Assembly (NCBI GenBank): GCA_022036555.1
Contig: CM039141.1
Coordinates: forward strand, 6,731,773 to 6,795,772
Direction of reading: 5' to 3'
DNA: 64,000 bases
Source of the DNA: Microstegium vimineum
Taxonomy: Eukaryota > Streptophyta > Magnoliopsida > Poales > Poaceae
In this document: positions 42,834 to 53,274 of the stretch, piece by piece
Position numbering within the stretch: position 1 is the first letter of the stretch
Layout: the number at the start of each line of letters is the position of its first letter
Notes under the pieces: generated by a model
Told to the model about the DNA's origin: nothing
Databases searched by the model: none
The model's input: the letters and a program-made list of their open reading frames with translations, nothing else
Made by a program: the position numbers and the translations under genes

Positions 42834-44879
42834 TGCTGCTGTCTGCTGATGATGGTGAAGTGATCGAAGTATATGGACTTATTTATAACTATAACTGATG
42901 CTGCTTTGTATGCTTGCACGATCACGGACGTTCAGTTACCATCGTTCAGTTTGTCGCAGCAGCAGCAGCAAGAGAGCCGATGCGGCCACCACCGATCAGG
43001 TCGGCAGCAAAAGGTGGTGGGTGCAACTGTGCAAGATCAAGCAGGTCATACCGTCGCGCCGTTTTTTATTAGTCTTCGTTTTGTTTTGAATTGTTTAGTA
43101 TATATACGGAGGGTCACAGGAAGAGTGATGCTCTAGCTGTGCAGAGACTTTCCGTGTGGCTCATCAAGAATCGGAGAAATGGCCCAAATCATCGACGACA
43201 GCGGGGGTTTTTTTGTTTGTTTGTTTGTTTGAAAGTCCTATAGGATTTCTGTGAAGTTTCAGTATGACTGTAAAATTATTGCATTCAAACATATCCTTAT
43301 TATTTCGAATCGATGGCCAATAATATTTAGCGGCAACTTCCTTCATAAGCAACACAAAGATGTAGAGGAAGCCTTTTCATTTAATGGCTTTTAAAAAATA
43401 TGATAATTCTTAACAAAATTATGCATATAAAACTATTAATTAAGCAATTTTTTACGGCTTTTGTTGTGGTACTCTCAAATGACTGTGAGTCATTCATTTA
43501 TTTCGATCGGACGGTCACGATCACCTACTAGGAGGTAATAGATGAAATGTATATTTTGAATTAATTTTAATTTTATAAAATAGGATAAATGAGGAAAGTT
43601 TTAAATATAAAAATCTCTATTTTAGATTTGATTGATTCATGTGTGATCAATTAATTATTATTTTGGCAAAATATGATAAATTAGGAAAGTATTGATTAGA
43701 AGAATCTTTTTTGGGTCTAAGTAATATAAGCGTGATCTATTGAATATGGTAAACCTTTTTCATTTTTCAAAGTGTGGTTAAAATAGAACATGACCGGTTG
43801 AAATAATACACCAAAAAAATGTATGTGTAGGTGTCGATGGAAAACAACTTGTAAGTTGTAACGTGAATCTCTTGTTGTAACGAGTCAACATAACAACAAA
43901 AACCAACTTAGCATGCGTTGGCAAAAAAAAAAAGAAATATGCATATGTATAATACATTTTTTTCTCGACATACTCTATTTTCTACGTGATACACATATTT
44001 TATGAAACAAATAAATTTGCATGTGATCTTCATTTAATCTCATGCATGAGCATGCATGCCTCTTTTTATACGTGATCTTTTATTTATGTTTTCTATTTAA
44101 TTAATTGTTTATATCTTCTAAATTCAAGGGCCTAGATTTATTAGAGGTCTTACCTCCTAGGAGGTAATGGGAGTACCTTAGCATATCCCATTTTTTACAA
44201 ACACAAATACGCACATATAGAAATAGCCAGCAATTTTCAGAGGCTGACAACCTATTTTAAGAGAGCCAATATATAACCGTCTCTAAATTAAAAGTCAATT
44301 AAGACGGGTCACTTCACAAACCATCTCTCAAAAAATAAAGCTCATTATTAGAGACGGACTTATTGATATCGAGAGACCCGGTTTTAGAAATCCTAGTGTC
44401 ATGACCCGAAAATGACCTTAAAAAAAAGTACTGTATGTTACCTGCAATGCAGGAAAAAAGGTCAATTTAAATTCCTTTCAATTATAGTATAACCATGAAG
44501 TTGTAAAATTGCGAAGGGCTTCACGTATTGGCCATGAAGTTGTATTTGTTTTTCGCATTGTGGATCAGCCCATGCATAACAACAGCGTATGAAACTAATC
44601 AATACAGCAATCTGCACTAGAATTTAGCTTGGAGCTCCCTGGCCTGGCCGGTGGGCGACCCAACATGCATGCATCCTAGTAGCTAGGGTAGAACTCCATA
44701 GCCGCCGGCGGCGGCGTGGTTGTGTTGATCTGCACGCAGGAAAAGGTTCGAAACTGAATGGTAAGAAGAATAACAATTCAATTGGAGAACAGAGACAGAG
44801 ACAGAGACAGACGGAGATGCGGTCGAATTTCTGAACGAGCCTTTGACGACGTACTCTACGTAGGTAGTCACAAGCACAA
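42834..44879. other. AT-rich spacer
   Basis: No coding sequence is recognised. An inverted motif pair, cctactaggaggtaat at about 43525 and cttacctcctaggaggtaa at about 44150, may mark the ends of an AT-rich insertion of about 650 bp, but I cannot define a duplication. Sequence at about 43115-43190 resembles that upstream of the 47-kb relative. Confidence 0.4.
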
Positions 44880-44960
44880 GTTGGTTCGCCACATGCTTTT
44901 GGACTGCATTCCGTTCCTCACAATCGGCGCCGGCGCGACGACAGTTGGTTTCGAATTCGC
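44880..44960 (+). pseudogene. Relic fragment of an LTP-like gene
   Basis: A short stretch reading LLDCIPFLTIGAG is nearly identical at DNA level (cttttggactgcattccgtt) to part of exon 1 of the LTP-like pseudogene at 46.9-47.2 kb, but lies on the opposite strand. No signal peptide, CC or CxC parts are recognised nearby. Confidence 0.6.
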
Positions 44961-45491
44961 GCCGATTGTAATAAGGAAAGAAATGAGTCGAAAAGCCTGT
45001 ACAAAGGTCGTCGGTCGGTCCGGTCGGCGGCGGACATCAGCGAGCCTTGGCCCTTGGGTTGGGTGGCAGCTATATATCTTGATTCTTGACATGACATGCT
45101 TCATGCTTGCTACCGCCGCTCCGGTCACTGCAGATTTTCATTTACAGTCGAGGTGGGTTTGGTTTCACTTGACGCTCTTTTTTGGTCGCTGCGACTCACT
45201 TCCACCCAATATTTGGTGGCCACACCCAACTCGCTAGCTCGCTTTAAAAGTACTAAAAACACTTCCGGGCTGGCGTACGCGCTCCCAATCCCAACCAGCT
45301 GCGAATGCTGGCAGTTGGCGCACAGTAACAGCGCCGAGGCCGCCTCCCGCAACCAATATTGATCTCACAACAACTAACTTTGAGTTACCTAAAAAAATAA
45401 CTAACTTTGAGCAAGAGGTAATTTAACTCCTCTCTTAATGTGGTATATGCAAGTAGAAGCATAAGCTTATTATACGTTTTTTTAGAAAATA

Positions 45492-45493
<2 letters not shown>

Positions 45494-45542
<49 letters not shown>
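45494..45542. repeat. (TA)n microsatellite
   Basis: About 24 uninterrupted TA units. Confidence 0.95.
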
Positions 45543-45543
<1 letters not shown>

Positions 45544-46038
45544 GATATCGACTAATACATATGGTTGTTCATTATTACAGATAAGTAAAACAATTCCAAA
45601 AAAATCTCAAAAACGAAGTTTTGAGCCATCAAGACAAAAATGTTTTCAACTAGAAGAAACTAGAGCACAATTCTATTGCTAAATCTCCAGCCATGTCTTG
45701 CAAACACCTCCATCGCGGTTGTCTCAATAATCTTACATCTCATCTTTATAAATTGACGATCATCCTACTTCTGAAGTAAGGACTAGTACCTGGTCTAGTA
45801 CGTCCCCTTGAAGATAACATGCAAATAAGACGGCGTTGTGACCTTGTCAAACACAATATCATTACGTGTTAACCAAAGTGCCTAACACATAGCACTTGCC
45901 CCTGATATATTATACGTACATTACTTTAAGAAATGTAGTTATCATTGCACTGATATATTCAGCTCCCTGTTTCTGTTGAAGTTGTTCATGACGGTAAAAA
46001 TCCATTAAATAACTCCACCGTACGTCGACAAGTGCTTA

Positions 46039-46266
46039 TACTCTCTGTGTTACTAAATATTCATTGTTTTCTGAAAAATAATTTAACTAATTTTATATAA
46101 AAAATATATTTAATATTTATAAAATATAATTAATATCATTAGATATTTTTTAAATCTTTTTTATTATAAATAATTTATAGTTAAAAGTGTTGCATGTATT
46201 TTCTATAAACCTAGTTAAATTTACGGTAGAGAAATAAAAAAACAGTTATTTATAAACGGAGGAGTA
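46039..46266. mobile_element. Stowaway-like MITE
   Basis: Element 46041-46264 (224 bp) starts ctctctgtgttactaaatat and ends ttatttataaacggaggag, with TA on both sides (46039-46040, 46265-46266). The arms (cattgttttctg / aacagttattta) are partly complementary. Non-coding. Confidence 0.65.
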
Positions 46267-46752
46267 CCTACAATAAAGTCCATGATCAAACATCGGGTCG
46301 ATTCAAGTTCGGGTCGTGCTAGAAAAGTGTAGAGTCCAAATCTTTGTCCCGAGTCCGACCCGACCACTAGCAGGTCGGACTATTTCTTGGATTCTTCTAT
46401 AACATAATAATATTCCTTGGATTTTTGTTCTTTGGATTGGTTTTTTTAGGTTTGATCGGATCATAGGTCGAAAATCATGGCCCGAAACCCAACCTGACGC
46501 ATTGGCGTAATAAGGACTGAAATATCTCAAAACTTGTAAAAGGAAAAAAAAAATGATACATGGAATCATGGAAATGTGTGAAAAAAAAATCGTAGCTGTA
46601 ATATTGATGACGTTAACACTTTTTTATACATAGAGTACATACCGATAAGATCACTACTTTGTCAACTGAACATGATTACATGAACCTAAATGAGGTAACC
46701 GTAAGTAGTACCACTACGACTCAGATATACCCTATCTATCTCACTTTCTCAA

Positions 46753-47232
46753 CTATTCATTGTGTGCCGGAGGAGGAGACATCGCTGGCGGCGTTTCTGG
46801 CTGGTCAATGGTGCTGATGGGAGGCACGGGTCCAACTGAAACGGAAAAGAATACTATGAACATTAGTATTAAACCATGGCTTGACACTTCAATCAAGCAA
46901 TGAAAAAAAAAAAGACTACCAGCAATGAGAAAATTGTGGGAAAAATTACCCAAAATCACATCACTGACAGCTGAGGTGGCAGCAACGATTGCGAAGCAAA
47001 CGACCGTGAGTAAAACCGGCCGGTGCAAACGCATTAAGCTCGCTGCCGATGGCGTGGCAGAGGCATATTGCCGCTGGCGAGCTCTTGCCATCGCAACCAC
47101 GGCCAGCAGCTCGCCGGAGGCCGTACTCGCGCCGGTTGTGAGGAACGGAATGCAGTCCAAAAGACTAGAGACAAGGTCGCCGGCGCACAAGACTCCGGCT
47201 GCCTGTTCGTCGTCGGCGCCATTGGGGACCAT
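46753..47232 (-). pseudogene. LTP-like 8-cysteine gene, decayed
   Basis: Exon 1 (about 47232-46950) retains LLDCIPFLTTGAS, the word AICLCHAIGSELN in a second frame, and PASCW in the third frame, so at least two frame breaks lie inside the 8-cysteine region. Exon 2 (46835-46753, VGPVPPISTIDQPETPPAMS) is well preserved and matches exon 2 of the 42-kb gene. The signal peptide is missing or altered: the ATG at 47232 is followed by a polar segment. A continuous frame of 159 codons exists only because unspliced intron sequence happens to stay open. Upstream (about 47261-47272) is a TATA-like atataaac on the minus strand. Confidence 0.7.
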
Positions 47233-48382
47233 GGCTGAACTCTGACTGTGAACTCTGAGCCTGTTTATATAGTCTATTCAGAGTTTGGCGTTGTTTCGTG
47301 CACAAGATTTCAGAACCAAATTTCAGTGGCGCCCAGACTGAATCGCCTGATGCAATGCGAAACAGCCAACGCGGGGTTGGCGCACCGCGCACCCAATTCC
47401 AACCAAACAGGGAGGGGATGTTTTATTAACTGTTGGTGTTCGTTTTGTATACAGGTCACAGGAAGAGTAGTTGTGCCATGCCTTGCGTGGTTCATCAAGA
47501 ATTCGACGAAATGTCACAAGTTTGTAAAGCCAAAGTCATAATAAACCGATAATCAACGACAATTGTTCCTCTAAGAAACGTCCTTTCTTCTTCTTTTTTC
47601 GCTGCCGCCCTTAATCAGGATGGATAACTGGTTGTCGATGGTCAAGAGCTGTAACTCCGGATCTATCTGATGTAGTCATGGTAAAATGGCATCCAGTGAT
47701 ACGGCAATTCAAAACTTAACACGATTCAAACCCACAAAAAAACAATTGCAAAACTGAAGCGAGTTATGCCAAATAATTGAACTTTGCCTAGTTTATTATT
47801 TCAGACACAGACCGAACGCTTATCATTCCTTTACCATACTCAAATGATAACCTGCAGCTTGGAGTGCAAGGGCATACACGGAGAGGGAAAAAATGAAGCA
47901 AATTATCATAATCATCAGTTGACATCCGAAACCTGTTTCTCAGCCATTAACTAAATCCTAAGAGACGATACGGGTATTTCCTTCTGAACTGAACATCTAG
48001 TCTCATTGGCACAGCCTGTTTTATTGGCAGCTCATTGCAAAGCAACTTCTCGGTCTTGATTTGGTCAATGATATTTTCTAGATCAATTTGCTGTTTCATC
48101 GTTTCAGAAACAGAGCCAAAGTGTAGCATGGTCCTCGTATCGATACAAGCTGGAATATTTCAGAATCAAGCTGAAAAGGACCTTCCAGAAAATAACAGCA
48201 GATCAAGTGATCTGTGTTTACTAGAAAACCCACAACAAAGGGGCAGAGACCTGCCACAACAAAATATGTAGCACTGCAGATGGCTCTGAAACATTGAAGA
48301 AAGTCAACATCAGAATCCCCCCTAAAAGCAACATCAAAACCAAATTCCCTTGACAATTTGGCAAACAGAACAAATTTACCTG
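47233..48382. other. Spacer and 3' flank of the S9 gene
   Basis: The left part is the former promoter of the LTP-like pseudogene; about 47455-47520 resembles 43115-43190. The right part is probably the 3' untranslated region of the S9 gene. No coding sequence is recognised. Confidence 0.45.
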
Positions 48383-51282
48383 TTACCGCTTGACCCACTG
48401 GAAGCTCTTTCTTGCTTTTGCCTTTCCAGGCTTTTTCCTTTCGACCACGCGTGAATCTCTTGTCAAATTTCCAGCTGTTTTGGTGCATACACATAGATGT
48501 AAGCAACTTTTGGAAGGCCCATATTGAAAAGTAAAATGACAACAGTGCTAAAATATTCACTTAAATGTACTTGTGAATTGTTGCAAGAAAACAGGAGTTC
48601 ATCATGCCACTAATCATCTAGAAGGTCATTGCGAGGGGAGCATAATGTGACAATAAGCATGGGTTGTGGCGAAAGCCATCTGATTTTACCTGCTTTGAGA
48701 TGCGGACGCAGTCCTGGTTCCCAATTCTGCAAGGCCCTGCTGATCCCTAAGCGGATAGCCCCAACTTGTCCTGTGTTCAAGAGCAGATGATTAGTTCAGA
48801 AGAGGATTGGTGCTATCTATGATCAGTTAAGCACATAGGAAAAGAGTAAATTCATGAAACCCAAAAGTTGACGGGCAGTATTCAGAATAAAATAACTAGA
48901 ATTGCCATAATATTCTGTCGATTCTCGGGCTACTGAAAGTGAAACGTCTGCACATATTTGTACAATAAATTTACTGGAAACCATGCCGTGGCATATAATG
49001 GTGTTGTATGAACATACAAGTTTAAAAGTCAATGTAAAATTTATACTTATACAGAGCTACTGACTTTATTCTAGTATAACGAAACTCAAGGATCCATTTA
49101 TGCATACGTTAAATGCTGAGAAATGCGTAAACTCAGCACACCCATCTCTGAATAAATGTAAATTTGTAATACGCCACTCTCAATACCATGAAAAGCCAAG
49201 ACACCTAGCCCATTGCAGAAATGTATTGAAGATAGATGTACTATGAACACTAACCTGATACACCACCACCTTTCACAGTACAGGTCACATCCCAACACCC
49301 CAAAGTCTTGGTCACAGTAAATGGACGAAGAAGTTCAGCTCTATGGTCCAGGATTGGGAAGTAAGCATCAAACTCCTTTTCGTTGACAATGAATTTACCA
49401 TCACCAGGCTCAATCCAAACACGAGCAATGCTGCATTTCCGTTTCCCTGTTCCATAAGCTCTTCCTTTCTCATCAACCTGTCTTACTCGTGCCTTAGCAA
49501 TGTCCTCTTGCTTTTGGCGCTCAACTTCAGCTCTGCTTGATTTTGCATTCAATTTCTGGATGGCTTCATCTTCTATTTCAGTTAGGGGAGGCAATCCTGG
49601 AATGCCTCCGGCATCCTTTAAGAGGATCAAACTATCAATCATTCCCTCTGTGATCCCAGAGGCAGCAATGAGATCACCAAAAGCAAGATTTGGACCTGCA
49701 ACCATAAAATATTGATTTCAGTAACACAGACACCTGCACATAGTACTGATTTACAAATGTCAATTGATAGCCAAATCCACAAGAAAAACTAAACCACAAA
49801 AAAAAAATGGAAGGCAACGAACTGTCAACAAATGCACAATCTGGACCTGCAATCATAAAATTATGATTTCACCCACCCTGAAATCTACATGTGTAACGCT
49901 TATTTAGAAGTAACCAGGCAACTCACTATGGTCATGGTAGAGTTTCGATACCAGATAAGTCAAATCTAACAGCACAGGCATCATGAACACCAAAGTACTC
50001 CCTCCATCCCAAATTGTAAGTCATTCCAAGAATCTTGGAGAGTCAAAGCATCTCAAGTTTGACCAAGAATTATAGACAAAACTATAAAGATTTATAACAT
50101 CAAATAGGTATACTATGAAAATATAATTGATAACGAATCTAATGATACTTATTTGACATCATAAATATTATGATATTGTTATATAAGTTTGGTCAAACTT
50201 GAGAAACTTTGACTCTCCAAGATTTTTGGAATGACTTACAATTTGGGATGGAGGGAGTAATAAATAAACTATATGGCCATTTTGATGCTACCTTATTATA
50301 TTGGGCAGTTTACAAGATGGACGCTACACCTGAAGTGAAAACTGTTCTGCTCACTGGATGCCCAGATTTACATTAGAGCATTTGCATCTTCAAGATGAAT
50401 TGCCTTGAGGCTTAAGGTCACTCTTACACAATATCTAACCAACATTGCAGCTTTTGTTACAAACATTGCAGCTTTCGTTACAAGTGCAGGAAACTGTTAC
50501 ATTTCCAAATATGATTATGTAACTTCAGAGTGTGGCACTTGATCAGTTATCCAACCAACTAATCAAAACATCACACATGAACACAAGCAGATCATGCTCC
50601 AAAATTTGGTCATCTCACTCACCAAAGAGAAATCAAAAACAAATTTACACAGAATCAGTTGTAGATTATCACCTTTGATTATCTCCATCAGCTCTTTCTC
50701 CCTTGCCTTGTTCTGCTGCCGCTTCAGCTCATCCTCAGGGTCCTCCCCAGCATCGAGGTCATCGAGCCCAGCACCCTCCTCACTTTGAATCCCATCGATC
50801 CCCTCCCCAAGCACAGCCGCGGCAAAGGGATCCTTCTCCTCGTCGTCCCCACTCAGCGTCCACTGCTCGTCATTGCCGGCCGAAGCCGCCTCTCCGCGCG
50901 CGGGCGCCGCCGAAGCAGCCTCCTTGTAGATCCCCTCGAACACGTCGCCATTATCGCCGTCCTCCCCGCCGAACCCCGTCGCCCAGGGCTCGTCGGCGGC
51001 GCGCGTCGATCTTACCGGCGGCACCTCGCCAGCGCCAGCGGCGGAAGCATCTTCATTGGCGAATGGGTCCGGATCGCCCGAGTCCGACTCGAAGCTCCAC
51101 GGCTTGTTGCGGTCGTCGTCGCGGCCGGAGGTGGATAGGAGCCGCGGGGAGAGGACGCGCGAGGGGAAGGGGTCTGGGAGGCGGCGAAATGGAAGGGGGG
51201 AGGAGGAGGTGGTGACCGGAGTTACGGTCCGGAGGCCGTGCCGGAAGTGGCGGGAGGAGTGGAGGAGGCGGCGGAGCAGCAT
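48383..51282 (-). CDS. RPS9: Mitochondrial ribosomal protein S9 (uS9m)
   Basis: uS9 is part of the small-subunit head; its C-terminal tail reaches the P-site tRNA. Exons 51282-50673, 49695-49255, 48770-48690 and 48474-48383 join in frame to 407 residues. The N-terminus (LLRRLLHSSRHFRHGLRTV, Arg-rich, no acids) is a mitochondrial presequence. About 200 residues of acidic low-complexity sequence follow, then the conserved S9 domain: GRAYGTGKRKCSIARVWI, FDAYFP, and GGVSGQVGAIRLGISRALQN. The C-terminal tail is basic and ends in the diagnostic SFQWVKR. No frame break was found. Mitochondrial rather than plastid targeting is inferred from family resemblance. Intron 1 holds a Stowaway MITE and a duplicated acceptor. 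Confidence 0.95.
49678..49860 (-). repeat. Duplicated acceptor and exon start in S9 intron 1
   Basis: The exon 2 start (minus: cag|GTCCAAATCTTGC, ending at 49695) has a diverged second copy about 150 bp upstream in gene orientation (cag|gtccagattgtgcattt, ending near 49847). Both are preceded by similar tgatttca..ataaaat..gattgcag sequence. The second copy leads into early stops. Confidence 0.7.
49996..50259. mobile_element. Stowaway-like MITE in S9 intron 1
   Basis: Element 49998-50257 (260 bp) starts ctccctccatcccaaattgt and ends in its complement, caatttgggatggagggag, with TA at 49996-49997 and 50258-50259. The interior is palindromic throughout. It is a better-preserved relative of the 25839-26097 element. 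Confidence 0.92.
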
Positions 51283-51714
51283 GTTTGCGCGCGGAGGAGG
51301 GCGGCGACCATTCGGCAGAGGGAGCTAGGGTTTTAGCGGCTTGATTACTTTTCCTTAGTTTTTCCGCTTTTCCGCATAGAATGTGGCTGAGAAGTTTCTA
51401 CGCGTTACGATAGCGAAAGCGTATTTTCTTCTTCCTATGTGGCATTCTTTGATGTGGCTCCGTCCCTACTTCCTTAGTAAGCTCAAGTGATCCTAAGACC
51501 AGTTTCAATGGGAGGTTTCACCTCCCAGATTCCAACATATGAAACTTTAACATGAAATAAAATTTTCTAACGCTGCAAAGTTTCATGGCATAGTTTCATA
51601 GTTTATTTTACTATTTTTTAGTCCAGCTGTCCCTACCTTCCCTCCCTGTTCTCTCTCCCGCATCTTCCCCGCCCGACCGAGCAGAGCTGCAGAGTTCACG
51701 CCCGCCGGTGGAGC

Positions 51715-52190
51715 CATGACCGTGGCCGCTCGCCCTGGCGGAGCGCCCCGCGGAGGCAGCACCCGCGGCATTGCTCGCCTCGGCGGAGGCTGCGCCCGCA
51801 ACCGCGCTCGCCTCGCGGCAGAGGCTCGCCTCGCGGCAGAGGCTCGCCCGCGGCCGTGCTCGCCCTGGCGCAGCCGCCCGCAACAGCGCTCGCCTCGGCA
51901 GAGCCCCGCCCGCGGCCGTGCTCGCCCCGGCGGAGGTCGCGCCCGCTGGGACAGCGCTCGCCCCGTGCCCGCGGCGGCGCTCGTCTCGGCGGAGGTCGCG
52001 CCCGCGGGTCCGGCGCCCGCGCTCGGTGGAGGGTGCGTCCACGACGGCGCTCTCCCCGGCAGAGGGCCAACGGTGGCGGTCGCCCCGACGTTGGCCGCAC
52101 CCGCGGCGTCTCGCCCTCGCGGGCAGCGCTCTTGCTCGGCAAAGTCTGCTCCCGCGGCCGGTGCTCACGCGATGAAACTCCAGGGTGCGT
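51715..52190. repeat. GC-rich imperfect tandem array
   Basis: Units of roughly 40-45 bp, built on cccgcggccgtgctcgcc and cggcggaggtcgcgcccgc, recur about ten times with many changes. They lie inside the Harbinger-like element. Confidence 0.7.
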
Positions 52191-52449
52191 TTGCGACCTT
52201 GGCCCTGTCCGACCTGGCCGAGTGGCCTGGCTGTGGCCGGCCATAGCTCTGCTCGGAGAGTACAACATCGCGTGTTTGTCTCCCGTTCCTTCGGAGGAGC
52301 CAGACGGAGTTGAGATCGTGTTTGATGCATGTACATAGATGGATACCGTGACCTTGCATACTCCTCTCTCTCTCTCTTGTTGACATTCTGTCGAGCACTT
52401 TCCAGACGCTCCCGAGGCCGTCGCCGACGCGGAAAAAGCTCGTCCTTCC

Positions 52450-52830
52450 GCCCATGGCGGCGCGCGACGAGTTCCAGCCCTAGCCATGGCGGCGCGACGA
52501 GGAGAAGAATGGCGGCGCGGGGCGACGCGGGGCAAGCTCCAGCCCTAGCCATGGCGGTGCGCGGCGAGCTCCAGCCCTAGCCATGGCGGTGCGACGAGGA
52601 GAAGAACGGCGGCACGCGACGAGCTCTAGCCTTGGCATGGCGGCGCGGGGCGAGCTCCAGCCCTAGCCATGGCGGCGCGACGAGGAGATCAGGAGAAGAA
52701 TGGCGGCGCGACGAAGAGAAGAACGGCGGCGCGGGGCGGCGCGCGGCGAGCTCCAACCTTGGCCATGGCACGCGCGAGGCGAGCTCCAGCTCTAGCCATG
52801 GTGGCGTGGGCGAGCGACGATGAAGAAGGC
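52450..52830. repeat. Minisatellite array
   Basis: Seven to eight units of variable length (about 31-90 bp), each beginning ccatggcggcgcga or similar and ending gagctccagccctag. Some carry an extra gaggagaagaacggcggc block. Also inside the Harbinger-like element. Confidence 0.8.
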
Positions 52831-53274
52831 AGACCGCGCGACGATGAAGGAGCGGTGTCGCGGCGGGTGAGAGAGGAGGAGTCGGAAGGAGAGACCGCCC
52901 ACGAGAGCCACCCAGCGCTCCACTCAACCAGGCCCAAATTGTTACGCCGGATTTGGGCGTACCAATGGAGCCAAGCTGCGGGCTGCTTTGAGTAGCGTGC
53001 GAGCCGGGCTGGGAGAGACAAAAATGACCGCAAACACAAAACCGGGCTCACGAGAGCGCAGCCGGGCTGTCCGGCCACCTCCGCAAACGCACCCTAGAGC
53101 TCCTCAATGCGGGTTTCATGCTCGTTTCATGGTGTTGGTAATCCCGCTCCACTCGTTTCATCCCCATGAAACGAATCCCTTCTCTCTCCTCCTCGTTTCA
53201 TGCAGTTTGCTGATGTGGCACCATATTAAATGCCCATGAAACCCCCCATGAAACCCCCACGGAGACTGACCTAA

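Larger units (their letters stand above)
44961..46752. other. Spacer with TA microsatellite and Stowaway-like element
   Basis: No gene is recognised. It contains a (TA)n tract at 45494-45542 and a Stowaway-like element at 46041-46264. Confidence 0.45.
51494..53274. mobile_element. PIF/Harbinger-like element with GC-rich interior
   Basis: Element 51497-53271 (1775 bp) has ends GACCAGTTTCAATGGGAGG and, inverted, GGTCAGTCTCCGTGGGGG, with TAA flanking both sides (51494-51496 and 53272-53274). Subterminal regions repeat the word gtttcat or its complement many times. The interior, about 51640-53060, is unusually GC-rich and gene-like in composition, with two tandem-repeat arrays. Long frames exist on both strands but are products of repeats and composition; I recognise no protein family. 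Gene capture is possible. Confidence 0.7.

Noticed and set aside
43520..44170. Inverted cctactaggaggtaat motifs as ends of a defined transposon
   Set aside because: The motif is itself nearly palindromic and I could not find a matching target duplication or internal family features.
46753..47232. The continuous 159-codon frame as a genuine novel protein
   Set aside because: It crosses an intron with good splice sites, and its 8-cysteine motifs are scattered over three frames, so it is a decayed LTP-like gene.
51611..52552. Frames of up to 313 codons on both strands in the GC-rich region
   Set aside because: They arise from tandem GC-rich repeats inside a transposable element and resemble no protein family.
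52450..52830. Regular repeats that could suggest a CRISPR-like array
   Set aside because: Units are directly abutting, vary in length and lack spacers; the genome is a plant. It is a minisatellite.
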